Positions 37,471-50,413 of a stretch of DNA of 64,000 bases are shown here, one piece after another. The notes under the pieces were generated by a model that searched no databases, had not been told where the DNA came from, and was given only the letters and a program-made list of their open reading frames with translations. Numbering within the stretch: the stretch's first letter is position 1; each line of letters opens with the position of its first letter. Origin of the DNA: Absidia repens (Eukaryota > Mucoromycota > Mucoromycetes > Mucorales > Cunninghamellaceae); NCBI GenBank assembly GCA_002105175.1, contig MCGE01000034.1, positions 252,001-316,000 of the forward strand. The letters run 5' to 3'. The translations under genes were made by a program, and so were the position numbers.

Positions 37471-38403
37471 GATGATGCACAGAAAAAATTAAACAACAGT
37501 CGATAAAAAAAAAAGAATGGGAAAAAAAGAAAAAGAAACCGTGAAAATGCTGCCAAATTTCCTGTGGCTTATTTTGGAAGTCAGCAGCAAAAAAAAACGG
37601 CCCTCAAAAAAAAAGAAAAAGGCGGCCAAGATATGACTGGAAGCAAAAAAAAAAAAAAAAGCGTGGAAGTGGATAGTTGTATTGGGAAGTAAAAGTAGAT
37701 GGGGAGAAGTCAAAAAAAAAATGTAAATGATTGAGTGACAGTATGCTCCACTAGGCGGTTGTCAGGGACGATTGGTGCAAAATCAATACAGTCAACTCTT
37801 CCAAACACCATGCAAGTTTTATTTTTTCAGCATAGGAATACAAGTGGCGTTCTCACTCGTGAAAAGAGAGAGCGTAAGAGAATGTTCCAGTTTTCCCTAG
37901 CTTTATCTATATTTATGTATGTATATATCGGTTCATGCACGATCCAGCTTTTTTCGGTGTACAGGTTGACCAGCTCTGTTTCACTACACTTGTCAAAAAT
38001 CCGGGGTATATTTGGATTATTGTGTCTTCCAAGATAAATAAAGAGTAGGGACGTTCAATGGGCCCGGATACCCGACAGCATTTTGTACTGATATGGGGGA
38101 GCGGTGGCCAAACAAAATTGGGGAGGGGAGTCACATAATGATTTACCGTCGTGAGCGAATTTACTTTCTCTCATTTCGCTAACACTATCTGTTTGGTAAT
38201 AGAATGTAGATCAAGGACGGTTGGATATTTTTACATGGAATATTGCAAAGGTGCAAAAATAAAATAAAGGATTTCTCGATTTGGATTTGTTTGCTGGTAT
38301 TGCGGTCGACGGAGGTTGAATCTTCAAAATTTCATTTTTTTGAGCGTTTTTTTTTTTTGCGTTTCGTTTTTTCCCTTTCCCTTTCTCTTGCGCACTAGAT
38401 ATC
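37471..38403. other. Divergent promoter region, PUS1 and GPATCH8-like
   Basis: Several A runs near PUS1 (37501-37660), no open gene in the middle, and a T-rich tract (38333-38390) leading to the GPATCH8-like ATG. Nothing further seen. Confidence 0.45.
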
Positions 38404-39733
<1,330 letters not shown>

Positions 39734-39908
39734 GATATGGAAATGTAGCCTAGTTATTCATTAGCGCTATTTTAGTGATACGTATATACTATTATTTTAC
39801 TTTATTGTTTTTTAATAAAATCGGGATTCTTTTTTTTTTTATGCCATTGACGCTTTTTTTTTTTTTTTTTCTGTGACGATTTCGTTACGACCGACCCGCC
39901 TTGTCTTA

Positions 39909-39921
39909 TTTTAATCCCCGC
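39909..39921 (+). promoter_or_regulatory. TTYAAANCCCGC-like promoter element
   Basis: TTTTAATCCCCGC, 100 bp upstream of the TMA22 start. Confidence 0.3.
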
Positions 39922-40020
39922 ATTGATTTTTTTTTGAAAAATAATAATGTAGTCTATTTTTCTTATTTTTTTTTTTTTTTTGTACTCTTTCTTTATTACC
40001 CTCAAACAACAACTTCCATC

Positions 40021-41179
40021 ATGATTATGGATCCTCGCAAAGTTTTATACTGTGGCAGTAAGTGGAAAAGATAATGCCAAAATGAATTTTATACTGTGCA
40101 ATCACGTTATTGATTATTCTTTTTTCGTGGTTGTTTTGTTTGACATTAGTTTGTACCATGCCTCCCGAAGTAAGATATACTCCTCACTCCTCTTCTCCCA
40201 GATCAAAACCGCTTTGTGTATCGGTCAACTCATACTTCTTCCTTCTTCTTTTTTTATCATTTGTATTGGAAATAGTATTGTGAATTTAGTGGAACTCAAG
40301 AAAAGTGCAAAGAATGGCTTCAAGACAACCACGAAGACGTTTTTATTGATATTTATGGAGAAAAAGGTAAGCAAGCGAAAACGTCAATGATATGCTGCGT
40401 CTATCAGTGGTGAAGGGAAGGGTATATGCAATGAGACTGATGATTATTTGTTTGTTTGTTTGTTTGTTTGTTTCTTCTAATGGCATTGATAGAACTGGTA
40501 CGGGGTATTGAACAAGTGGCCGTGACAGACGAATCCGCTGAAGGAAAATCAGATCGTACTTTTGTCAAGGATAAATCGGCAAAATTGGAAGCCAAGTTAG
40601 AACGCGAAAACAAAAAGAAAATGGTAAGGAAAAGGAGCGAGGTGAGAGAGGGAGAACGCAGATCGTGAGCTAGTTTTTTTTATGCTGATTGGACCTTTTT
40701 TTTTCCTATCATCTCTCTAGTCGTCTCGTGTCACAATTAAACGAGTGGAACGAACGAAACGAAAACGCATCACAACCATCCATGGTTTGGATATCTTTGG
40801 TAAGAAAATAGTGGTATATAGGCAAAGCGGGAGGGGGAGGGGGGGAGATGATGATGACTGAACAAAGACGTTTTCTGTTTTTTTGTAGGTGTGGATTTGA
40901 AAAAGGCTGCCAAATTATTCGCAAACAAGTTTGCTTGTGGATCATCTGTGGCCAAAAACAATCAAAACCAAGATGAAATTGTGGTGCAAGGTGACTTTTC
41001 CGATGAATTGATTGAATTGATTATCGCAAACTGGCCTCACGTAAGGACCGCTATCAAACGGGAGGACACACTGCAACCTGAAAATTAATGCATTGATTAT
41101 TATTTATTTCAAATAGGTTCCTGAAGACAATATTGATTACATTGAAGAACAAAAGAAGAAGAAGAATCCGACACAATAG
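40021..41179 (+). CDS. TMA22: Density-regulated protein, Tma22/DENR
   Basis: Partner of Tma20/MCT-1 in recycling 40S subunits and in reinitiation. Exons 40021-40057, 40150-40169, 40276-40366, 40493-40623, 40721-40799, 40889-41040 and 41117-41179 give 190 aa. The N-terminus holds CxxC-type zinc ligands: VLYCGICTMPPEYCEFSGT, EKCKEWLQDN. The C-terminal SUI1 domain reads RVTIKRVERTKRKRITTIHG, LDIFGVDLKKAAKLFANKFA, CGSSVAKN, IVVQGDF, IANWPHVPEDNIDYIEEQKK. Size and order match DENR. An in-frame second ATG two codons downstream could also be used. Confidence 0.97.
40448..40473. repeat. (TTTG)n microsatellite in a TMA22 intron
   Basis: About six TTTG units shortly before the acceptor at 40492. Confidence 0.9.
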
Positions 41180-42463
41180 ATTAATTTTAGCATACATATA
41201 TTATTATTATTGTCTAGTTTTTGAATGAATGAATAAAATCAACCCCTTTTTTATTTCTATGTGTATGACTTGTCTTTTTTAGAGGTACGTGTTTGTTTGA
41301 TAGAAAGCGACCAGCATTGATGTGACAAGGTAAGTCAAAAAGGATCTGGTGTCTTGACTTCTAATACAGATGATTACTGACAGCGATCATCACACTATTT
41401 TGCTTCATCTTATTAGTTCAGTCAATGCAACTACCCCTCCCCCTTCCTTGGCATATATATCATTTGTATTCCGGTGCCCGAATCATCTGTCTCAGGTATA
41501 ATTGTTTGACTCTCCAACCACCGCTAGTGCAAAAGGTAATCAGGGCAGCAAAGGTTTTTAAAATACATAAAACCAATGACAGCATCGCTAATGACTTTTT
41601 TTTTGGTATATAGTATCACAGAATTGAAAGGCGATGCGGTTCTTCCAATGATCCCAATGGTAGTTCTTTGCTTTTGTTTAATCCTGTTAGTATCAATTTT
41701 ATCGTTGTCAATGGATCTGTCCCCCCCCCTTTTTTTTGTATTTTATTTCTTTGGTCCATTTCCTTTTATCCACCTTTCTTCCCTTGTAGTATTAGTATCC
41801 TTCTACATAGTGTTAGTATATTCCATCCATGTTTTGTTTTGTCTCAATAAAAATATAAATAAAAACTTCATTATACTTTGCTGTACAGTACAATACTTTG
41901 AAAAAAATATGGAAGGCACTGAATTGGAATGACACTATTGCTGTGTAACTTTTTTTTTATTTTAACATTTGCGGAACGATCCATGCAATTACTTCATCAT
42001 ATCAATTTATAATCTGATAAATGGAGCAATAACTCCTATCGTAGTCATATCAATTCTCGGAATTTAACCTTTGCACACACCCACTCACACACACATGTAC
42101 ACACACATGTACACACACACATCGACACATGCCATATACAAACATAAAGTCAAGCAAGTCATATGATTGAAAAATGGAATTTTATTGATTGGGTAATAAA
42201 GACTAGTGTAAAAATCAAGTGGGTGAATAAATGGAGAATGTATACAATAAATAACTAAATAAATAAATAGATGATTAAAAAAAGAAAGAGGGCGTCAGTT
42301 GGCTGGGTAATCGATTAGAAAATACATAAAATAAAAAATTAGAATAATAAGTGGGTGTTGTTGTAGCTGTTGTAGTTGTTGTAGTTGTTGTTGTTGTTGT
42401 TGTATACACTATAATAAGAAGAATGTGATGGTAGATAAAAGGGAAAGAGGCAAGTGAGATCCA
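41180..42463. other. Convergent 3' region between TMA22 and the LIM gene
   Basis: About 1.3 kb. AATAAAATC at about 41231 is a likely TMA22 poly(A) signal. The open frame at 41576-41932 is hydrophobic, T-rich low-complexity sequence and is not a credible gene. CACACA/TGTACA repeats occur at 42074-42125 and TTG repeats at about 42359-42400. Confidence 0.45.
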
Positions 42464-43345
42464 TCAAATGCGTCCAAATTGGGTTCGCCGTTTTTCAGCT
42501 CGGACATTGCGTTGTTTTTGTAGCTGTTGAATATGTGTTTCACAATAAATACGTCGTTCATACATATAATAAACGTCTGTGATAGCGCATCGGCAAACCT
42601 ATGTAAAATAGGAAAAAAAGGGTGGTGTCAGTTCATCATCATCTCAGCCATATACGTCCACAATGTCTTTCTTTTATTCAGCTTCCGATGTGTCGATCCT
42701 TTATATTTTTTTGGGGGGGAGAGAGAGGAGCACAAACTTACATTGCATTTGAAACAAGCAGGATGGAATCGCCAGCCTTCAATTGTCTGGGCGCAGGGTC
42801 CTTCAATTGGCTCGTCACAGGTTCGACAAAGAGAATTGTTGAGTTGATGATAATGGCGCCGACAATAAGGTAGGTTTTCAAACACATAAAAGGTATTGTC
42901 AGGAAAAGGTTGATGACACGTCTATACACACAAATAATAATGATAATAATAATGATAATAATAAAAGCTGGGATCAGTTTCAGTCATCGGTGATTTTATA
43001 CAAAGAAGCTTACATGACAACCAAAACAATTCAAATGCCATTTGCCTTTCAATTTTCCATCCACAGCAGACACAGCTTCTTTTTCAACAGGAAGATGGCA
43101 CGCCCGACATTTCGGCAAGAAGAGTTCCTTGTAATCCTTTCTACAATACACACGTTGCTGACGCTCCTTGGCCCCCGTTTTTTCCGTTAATGGACAATAG
43201 CAGTGATAACATTTGATATGACCAGGATGATATGTTCGACCTAGAGCCTTAATAGGTGTAATATTGGAAGCAATAGGGCGATCACTATAAATCAAATGTA
43301 ACGAAACACAAAAAAAAATGATGATGAATATTAATATATTGATGC

Positions 43346-43377
<32 letters not shown>

Positions 43378-44131
43378 GTTGGTGTCTCTTTTTTTTTTTT
43401 CCTATTTCTTACCAGGCACCACACATGACTCTGTTTTTGACGACATTGTAATCCCGTTCACAATATAAGTGGTTTTCAATTTCAAAATGCCGCCGAGGAT
43501 CCAGTGGTGCTCTACATAAATGGCAGGTAAGGCAAGATTTGTGGTAACACTATTGAGAATAAAATGTATATATATGAAATAGACCAAATATGAATGAGTA
43601 TCAAAAAAAGAAGATAACAAGTAAAAGCATTGGATTTTTTTTTTTTTTTTTTTTTGGTGATACCTTTTTCCCAGTATTTGTAACATCATCTCGGTAATCG
43701 AATTCATCCCCACATGCAGCACAATGATCCTTGTTAAGTAAAGAGGATCCATGATCATGGTCGTATAAATCGTTGACGTCATTCATACTGTTCATCAAAT
43801 CTTCCATTAAAGTGTCGAGAGCGCCAGTGCCATTGGGTGATTTTGGAGTGTGGATATTATTAAGAGAGTCATTTCGAGGATAGATCGAACCATTACCACC
43901 TAAATAATAAGGGACATGGACAAAAATAGTAATTCACCAAAAAAAGGGGAAAGGTTTAAAAAAAAGGGGGGAGAACAGAGAGAAAGAGGAGAAAAAGTAT
44001 GAGAGAAAAAAATGCATGATGAGTTACCATTCCTGGAAATAATCGATTTTCTTTGTTTCTTTTTTGGCGGGTTCTTATTACCTCCATGTCGGTCTTCGTT
44101 CCAGTCAGTGCTATATAAAAAAAAACCATGT

Positions 44132-44167
<36 letters not shown>

Positions 44168-44910
44168 AATAGGAGAAAGAGAAAGGAGGTGGTTTTTTTT
44201 TTTTTGTTTGTTCATGGCACTTACGCAAAATAAGGACTCTTGGGAGAAGGTGAGTCAGGTGCAGGAGAGGTCGAGTTTTTTCTTGGGAGATAATCATTCG
44301 AAGAATTGGTCAAATACGTGGGGGTTTTTGGTGAGTAATAATCCAATTTTGGTCTTGAAGATGTTTGTGCTTGTTGTGCTGGTGGTGGCGACTGTTGTCT
44401 TGCTGATGATTTATTGAAAGGAGAATAAGAATGATCGTCATGATAATTGTTGTTGTTGTATGGTGATTTGGTGCTGTTGGCCATGATGGGTGGTGATTGC
44501 TGTCGGTAATAATCTACGTTATCGTGATAGGGAGATGATGATTTGCTATATGGATGATGACTGCTGTTGTTGTTGTCTGGTCTAGCACTGTAAAAACCAT
44601 CAGGACTACGTGGTGAGATTGGTAACATGGCAGGTTTACTCATGGTTGTGGGTTTTTTGCCAAATTTTTCTAAAATTAAAGCAATAAATGCATCAGTAAC
44701 AAGTTCAAAAAAAAGTCAGAAAGTGGCTATATATGTATATTCATTTATATATAGGGTACCTGGAGGTAAAATAGGCAAGGCTGGCACAGGAGGCATATTG
44801 GAACAAATATGGTTTCCCAATTGTCGAAGATGGACATCACGACCACAGTCAGAGCATTTCACAGTAGGAAGTATTTGAGAAATACGTTCGTTTCCGGCTA
44901 CTTTGTTCAT
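42464..44910 (-). CDS. Paxillin-like protein with four LIM domains
   Basis: Likely cytoskeletal/polarity adaptor. Exons 44760-44910, 44225-44669, 44082-44110, 43664-43899, 43413-43549, 43014-43284, 42742-42921 and 42464-42598 total 1584 nt, 527 aa. N-terminus MNKVAGNERISQILPTVKCS begins a small zinc-ligand motif (CSDCGRDVHLRQLGNHIC) and is followed by a Ser/Pro/Tyr/Asn-rich disordered stretch. Four consecutive LIM domains: from CAACGDEFD to YCERDY; CGACDRPI to YCRKDY; CRACHLPV to YCRRHY; CRTCDEPI to YCETHI. The Cys/His zinc ligands look complete. Four LIMs match paxillin rather than yeast Pxl1 (two). No RhoGAP domain, so not an Rga/Lrg1 protein. Confidence 0.92.
43347..43377. repeat. Poly(T) run in a LIM-gene intron
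   Basis: About 31 T residues on the plus strand (A in the transcript sense), inside the intron between 43284 and 43413. Confidence 0.9.
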
Positions 44911-45141
44911 TCTGGTTTACAAAGAAAAATAAAAATCAGAAGCGAAAAAAAAAGAGAGAAAGAAAGGGAAAAAAAGAAAAAAGGGGAGCGAGCGAGGAGA
45001 AATGGGCGCTGATTAAAAGTCCGGTATTTGGCGTCAAGTTTGATTTTGATTGGACCAATGATGGTAGACTGCCTCAAATAGATCGCTTTTTCACTCTTTT
45101 TTTCACTTTTCTTCTCTACTCCAAACTTATTAGTAAACATC
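44911..45141. promoter_or_regulatory. Compact bidirectional promoter, LIM gene and GMPPA
   Basis: Only 231 bp separate the two divergent start codons. The element ATTAAAAGTCCGG at 45012-45024 sits roughly in the middle (102 bp and 118 bp from the two starts). A-rich sequence lies on the LIM side and a pyrimidine-rich tract on the GMPPA side. Confidence 0.5.
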
Positions 45142-46724
45142 ATGGCACAATATAAAGCTATCATCTTGGTTGGCGGACCCTCTAGAGCTACACGTTTTAG
45201 ACCTCTCTCCTTAGATGTACCAAAGCCTCTCTTCCCTGTAGCTGGTGCTCCCATCATCTCTCATCATCTCAACGCCTTGTCGAAAGTGAAGGGCTTACAA
45301 GAGGTATTGATAATTGGTTTCTTTGAAGACAATGTCTTCTCTCGCTTCTTGGATGATGCTGCCTCTGAATTCCCTCACTTGCACATAAGGTAAGACCTGA
45401 ACACCTTGAAAGACCTATATAAGGTCAAAAGTGGAGGAACACGCACCCACTTGTTCAATGTAACTTTGGCTAATACATTCTTCTTATCTACGTTATATAG
45501 ATATCTTCGCGAATACCAGTCGCTAGGTACTGCTGGTGGTATCTATCACTTCCGGGACGAAATCCTACGCGGCAATCCTCAACAGTTCTTTGTTTTGCAC
45601 GTTGATATCGCTTGCCCTTTCCCTTTGAATGAAATGATGGATGCGCATATGAAACATCGTGGACTTTGTACTATGCTTGGTACTAAGGTAATAAATTACT
45701 ATTTTATGCCCGAGACAGGAATGAGGGTTGTGGAAAAAGGCTGGATTGACTGACATATATTCTTGTTAGGTTACTCGCGAACAAGCTACCAAGTATGGCT
45801 GTCTCGTTGCAAACGTGGATACCAATGAAGTTTTGCATTATGTGGAAAAGCCTGAAACTTTTATTTCGGATTTGATCTCCTGTGGTGTCTATCTTTTTGA
45901 TACTGCTGTGTTTGAAGAAATGAAAAAGGCCATTGATCGCAAGAAAGATGCCAATCATGAAGAAAGCGATTATTTATGGACTGCTTCTGATGATCGTTTA
46001 CGTTTGGAACAAGACTTACTCCGCCCTTTGTCTGAAAATCGGAAACTCTATGTTTATGTTACTGAACGACCTTGGCGACAAATCAAGACGGCTGGGTAAG
46101 AAAACAAGGGTGGATTGTTTGAAGGGGGGAGGGTGACTAAATATGTTTTTGTTTTTTTTTCTCTCTCTAAATATAGATCGGCCATTGCTGCGAATGCTAC
46201 TTACCTTGAACAACTGGCGATAGAAAACCCTGAACGTTTGGTCAAGAAATCAGCTGATGGTCCTGAAATTATTGGCGCCGTTTACATTCATCCCTCTGCT
46301 CAAGTTGATCCATCTGCTAAGGTACAAGAGAGAGAGGGGGGGAAGAGGTTGATTTGTCAACAAAATTCTCATCTGATTTTTTTTTTTAGATTGGGCCCAA
46401 CGTGTCTATCGGTCCTCGTGTACATATAGGAAAAGGAGTGCGTATCAAGGATGCTATTATCTTGGATAGTGTCCATATTGGTGTAAGTGACTCTTCGTCA
46501 TTGTCAAAAACAATTGATATTCATCGTTTTTCTCTCTCATATATGAAATAGACGGCCAGTTGTATCCTTCACTCTGTTATTGGATGGAATAGCAAAATTG
46601 GTTCTTGGGCTCGTGTTGAAGGCACTCCTATTGCTGACCATAACATTGCTATGATGGAAAATGGTGTCAAAAGTCAAAGTATCACTATTTTAGGTAAACA
46701 CAAGGAAAAAAGGAAATCAGGATC

Positions 46725-46756
<32 letters not shown>

Positions 46757-46878
46757 ACTCGTCATCACTTTTAATAGGCAAAGAGGTATCAGTATTGGAT
46801 GAAACTATTATCCGCAACTGTATTGTCCTTCCTCACAAAGAACTCAAGTCATCCTTCCACAGCGAAATATTGATGTAG
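45142..46878 (+). CDS. Mannose-1-phosphate guanylyltransferase alpha-type protein (GMPPA)
   Basis: GMPPA is the sugar-nucleotidyltransferase paralogue that senses GDP-mannose and restrains the catalytic GMPPB. Exons 45142-45389, 45501-45687, 45770-46095, 46177-46321, 46390-46482, 46552-46693 and 46778-46878 total 1242 nt, 413 aa. N-terminal nucleotidyltransferase: YKAIILVGGPSRATRFRPLS with DVPKPLFPVAG. The signature loop is GGPSRATRFRP, not the catalytic GGxGTRLRPLT, as in alpha-type proteins. Also LGTAGGIYHFRDEI, HVDIACPFPL. The C-terminus is a left-handed beta-helix of hexapeptides (IGPNVSIGPRVHIGKGVRIK). Catalytic activity is therefore doubtful; a regulatory role is more likely. Confidence 0.93.
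46727..46749. repeat. (TA)n microsatellite in the last GMPPA intron
   Basis: About 11 TA units; A/T tract only. Confidence 0.9.
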
Positions 46879-48144
46879 TTTAGTCCACCAGTTTATTTTT
46901 TCATTATTCCCCTTTTTAGTCTTAGTATAGCCCCCTCTCCCCAATAGTAGTAGTATCTTGTTTAGTATCTGTAGTAAGTATTTGTATGAAAATTCGGACA
47001 ATAAAATAGATGCATTTTGACTTCTACACCCAGAAATTAGTTTTTGATTATCTCTTTTTGATTTTTGCCTGCATTGATGACGGTTGGATTTTGAAAAAAA
47101 GGTTACACGCCCGCACGGTCTTTTTGTTCCTAAATTGAGGGAACGATGTCTATAAAAAATAGGGGAGATGGGGATGCGATGTGTGTTTTCTAATTTTGAG
47201 TAAAGATGAAAAAAGAAGTCATGAAAATTAAGACCTTCTGACAGTGACAGGCTAATCAAGTCATGAGGACAATCAATTATAAGTGGGGGAGGGAAAAAGT
47301 GATGTGATTAATGCAAACTAAAGGAATTGGTGGTCGTACCTGATTTTCGAGTTACTTTGTATAAATTAAAGTAATAAAGAAATATCAGATTGAGCGTTTA
47401 GAAAAAGCAGGAGGAGAATCAAAACAACGAAAACATACGTATGTTTTTTCATCATTAGTGCTACGTAACACAAAGCTACCGATTTATGTTCTGCTGTGTG
47501 TGTATGTATTTGGAAAGGAGAAAAAAAAAGGAATGTTGGGCGGGCAAAAAAGGATGACAGGTAGGCAGGTGTGTAGGCAAGTGATGGATGTGCTGTATGT
47601 AATGCATCTAAAGGAGAAAACATCTCGGAAAATAAACGTGGATAATGAACTAAAAAAGCATGAATGAAGATCATCATCATCGTCATCATTTTCAAACTGA
47701 CGAGTGGCAATATTATAATATAAATGATTTAACTGCGTATATATTCCCAACACGTGATACAAACTAAATGAATAGAGCAAAAGGGTGGTTTGTTCCAAAT
47801 GAGCTGAGATTGAATGTGTGTAACTAGAGTATTGCCTCCTATTTTTTATACCTGACTCCCATCGTCCTTTTTTCAAATTCTTTTTTTTTTTTTTTTTTTG
47901 TTTCTTTTTCTTCTTCCTTCTGTTTATACCACCCACTCTTTAATGCTCTTATTTTAACTACTATAAAAATAAAAAATACATCCCTATCACCAACGTCAAA
48001 GCAAAAGAAAAAGCACACGTTCTTCAACTTATTGTATATACCCTTCCTTATTGTATCGAATCTCTGAACAAGACCACCCCTTCATTCGTTTCTTTCTCAT
48101 TCCCACATTTTTACTTATTTGACTACCCTTATCTCTTTACAACT
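46879..48144. other. Intergenic region downstream of GMPPA
   Basis: AATAAAATAG at about 47001 is the likely GMPPA poly(A) signal. The rest is AT-rich with A/T runs and overlapping low-complexity frames. A pyrimidine-rich promoter leads to the ATG at 48145. No gene seen. Confidence 0.45.
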
Positions 48145-50056
48145 ATGGCTGCTATGATTCAACACTCCCCAGTTGCCCTTCGTGCGCAACAACAACAACA
48201 ACAACAACACAAGGAAACTCAAGACGTTACGTCAAATAAACACGCTCAAAGCAAGATGCGATTCAACCAGGTAAGAAGGGAAAAAAATAGCACATTTTTT
48301 ATATGGGAAGTGTGCTCCTTGATTGGTGTCAGTTTTTTATACATATGGTTTTTTTATAATCATTGTGAGCGCGCCTTCCATTTATGGAGGATGTGTTTAT
48401 TTTTAACATATTAGGGTTACTCAACTTTATTTTATTCTCACTTTTAGAATCAACAAGATGGTTGGACTTATCCACAAGACTGGCAGCAGCAACAACAATA
48501 TATCAACAATCCTTATTATTATTCTTATCAACAACAACAATATCCTCCTCCACCTAACATGTATCACTCACCACAACATCGATCACATCGTCCTCGTACA
48601 CAAAGTAGCCCTTCCAATTCTAACATTCACCCTCAAAAATCATCCTCCACCCCTACTTCTCATCAACAACACTATCAACAACGACAACAAAGAAAACCAC
48701 GGCCCAGCCCTAGTAGTATCGTCTCATCTTCATCATCAACATCATCTACCACAAACTCAAGTGATGCGCGAAGACCTAAATCTATGTTGATGCAACAACC
48801 TCCTTCCAGTCGTCCTATTCCTATGCCAAGCAGCAATAGACCTGGCTCCATTGTGGATTCTGGTCGTCGATCATCTGTTGCATCCACTTCATCTACTGTT
48901 AGTCAATCTGTATCCATTCGGTCGGAAATGTCTCTTGGCACCAAGGCTTCATTATCAAAACGTTTGCGCAAGGTCTTCAGTGTTAGCAGTCTAAGATCAT
49001 CATCAAAAGGTCTTGGTTCTTTGGATGGTGCCAGCTCATCAAATGTCTCCCTTGCTACTATTGATATGATTCCAGAAGAAAATGGTGCTGGCTTCTCTTC
49101 TCCTATTAGTCCTTCCACTCCTCCGCAACGTTCTCTTCGACGACGGTCCTTGGCTTCTTTATCCACCTTATTCCAGAAATCCGCTCCTGCGCCTCCTTCT
49201 CCATCTCCTTCCTCTCCACAACCTCAACCATCATTGTCCAACCTTCGTCGTCCATCAGCTGCTTCTGCAAAGAATGTTGTGCAACCTGCTGACAAAAAGG
49301 ATCGGCCCACTTTACGTGTGGACACTACGCAACCCACAATGACATCTTCCTCGTCGGCTACTACAAGAAAGGGTCCATTTATAGGTAAGTGTATAAACAT
49401 ATATAAAGAAAAGGCTTGATTGGAATTGACATTTATGATTTTCTCCTATAGTTGCTCCTGATTCACCCAATTCAAGTGTCTCTACTCGCTCGCCCATTAC
49501 TAGACCTACTGGCCCACATCGATTGGCCTCGGAATTACCAAGTCCTACACCATCAGCATCCTCATCAGCCTCATCGTCATCTACAACCAACAGCAAAAAG
49601 AAGCATATGCATCATCCTCATCAACAACAAAAATCATCAGCATACAAAAACGATGACGACAGTCAGCTTGCAGATGATTTTAGCGATTTGGCTATGGCAC
49701 CGCCTCCCGTGATTGGTGTGCATTATGGACTACCTATGCATGGTTCACCCAGACTCAAGCCTGCCGCCTCATCGTCATCGAGCTCTTTGATTATGGAACA
49801 AGTCACACCTTTACCCACCACCTCATCGTCTTCTGGTTCGTCCTCCTCCAAGCGTCGACTTCAATTCTGTCCTACGGTGCAAGTTCATGAAACCTTCACT
49901 GCTGCTGATTATGACCGTCGCTGTGATACCAATGCTACCTGCCAGAAACTCACTCCATCGCTGGCCTTGAAAATCAAACAAGAAATCAATGAATACAAAC
50001 TTACCGAAATGGATGTCCACTTAGAAAGTCGCCAATACACTCAATTCTTTTTGTAA
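48145..50056 (+). CDS. Serine-rich protein with Bni4-like C-terminal motif
   Basis: Exons 48145-48270, 48448-49384 and 49452-50056 total 1668 nt, 555 aa. Almost all is disordered, rich in Ser, Gln and Pro, with a basic Ser block (KRLRKVFSVSSLRSSSKGLG). Only the last about 70 residues look conserved: KRRLQFCPTVQVHETFTAAD, YDRRCDTNATCQKLTPSLAL, KIKQEINEYKLTEMDVHLES and RQYTQFFL. This pattern (EYDR..CN.LTP.LA..IK.E.N..K.EM.VH..SR..THFF) is what I recall from fungal Bni4, the bud-neck scaffold that binds PP1 (Glc7) and directs chitin synthase. RLQF could be a PP1-docking motif. The family link is a memory-based inference. Confidence 0.75.
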
Positions 50057-50413
50057 TCTTTTCCCTCCTTTCCCACCCCACCCCCAACTCCCTTCAGTTT
50101 AGTGATTCCTCTTTTACATATACACTTTTTTATTATTATTATTATTAGTATTACTATTATTTTTATTTTTGTTTATTGTCTTTTTTTTTTTTTTTATTAG
50201 TATTATTTTGTTTTTCTGGTTTTTTTGACATTTACTTTTTTATACCACACAATAAATTTTGGTACACCATAAGCCACTTTGAAAGGCTCTCCACTCTTTT
50301 GCTCTCATATATTTCAAACCCCGTGGAATTTTTTTTTTGCGCCCCCTCCTCTTTCCCAAAATTGTTTATTCTTTCTCTTTTCTTTTTTTTTTTTTTTTTC
50401 ATTATCACCACCA
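50057..50413. other. Spacer with mL38 promoter
   Basis: T-rich 3' flank (TTATTATTATT at about 50132-50163) followed by AATAAA at about 50252. The TTTCAAACCCCG element is at 50312-50323, then a long T tract before the mL38 ATG. Confidence 0.5.
50312..50323 (+). promoter_or_regulatory. TTYAAANCCCGC-like promoter element
   Basis: TTTCAAACCCCG, 91 bp upstream of the mL38 start. It is identical over 12 nt to the head of repeat copy C. Confidence 0.4.

Noticed and set aside
41576..41932. 118-aa hydrophobic plus-strand frame
   Set aside because: T-rich 3' intergenic DNA read as Phe/Leu/Ser; no domain, no partner exon.
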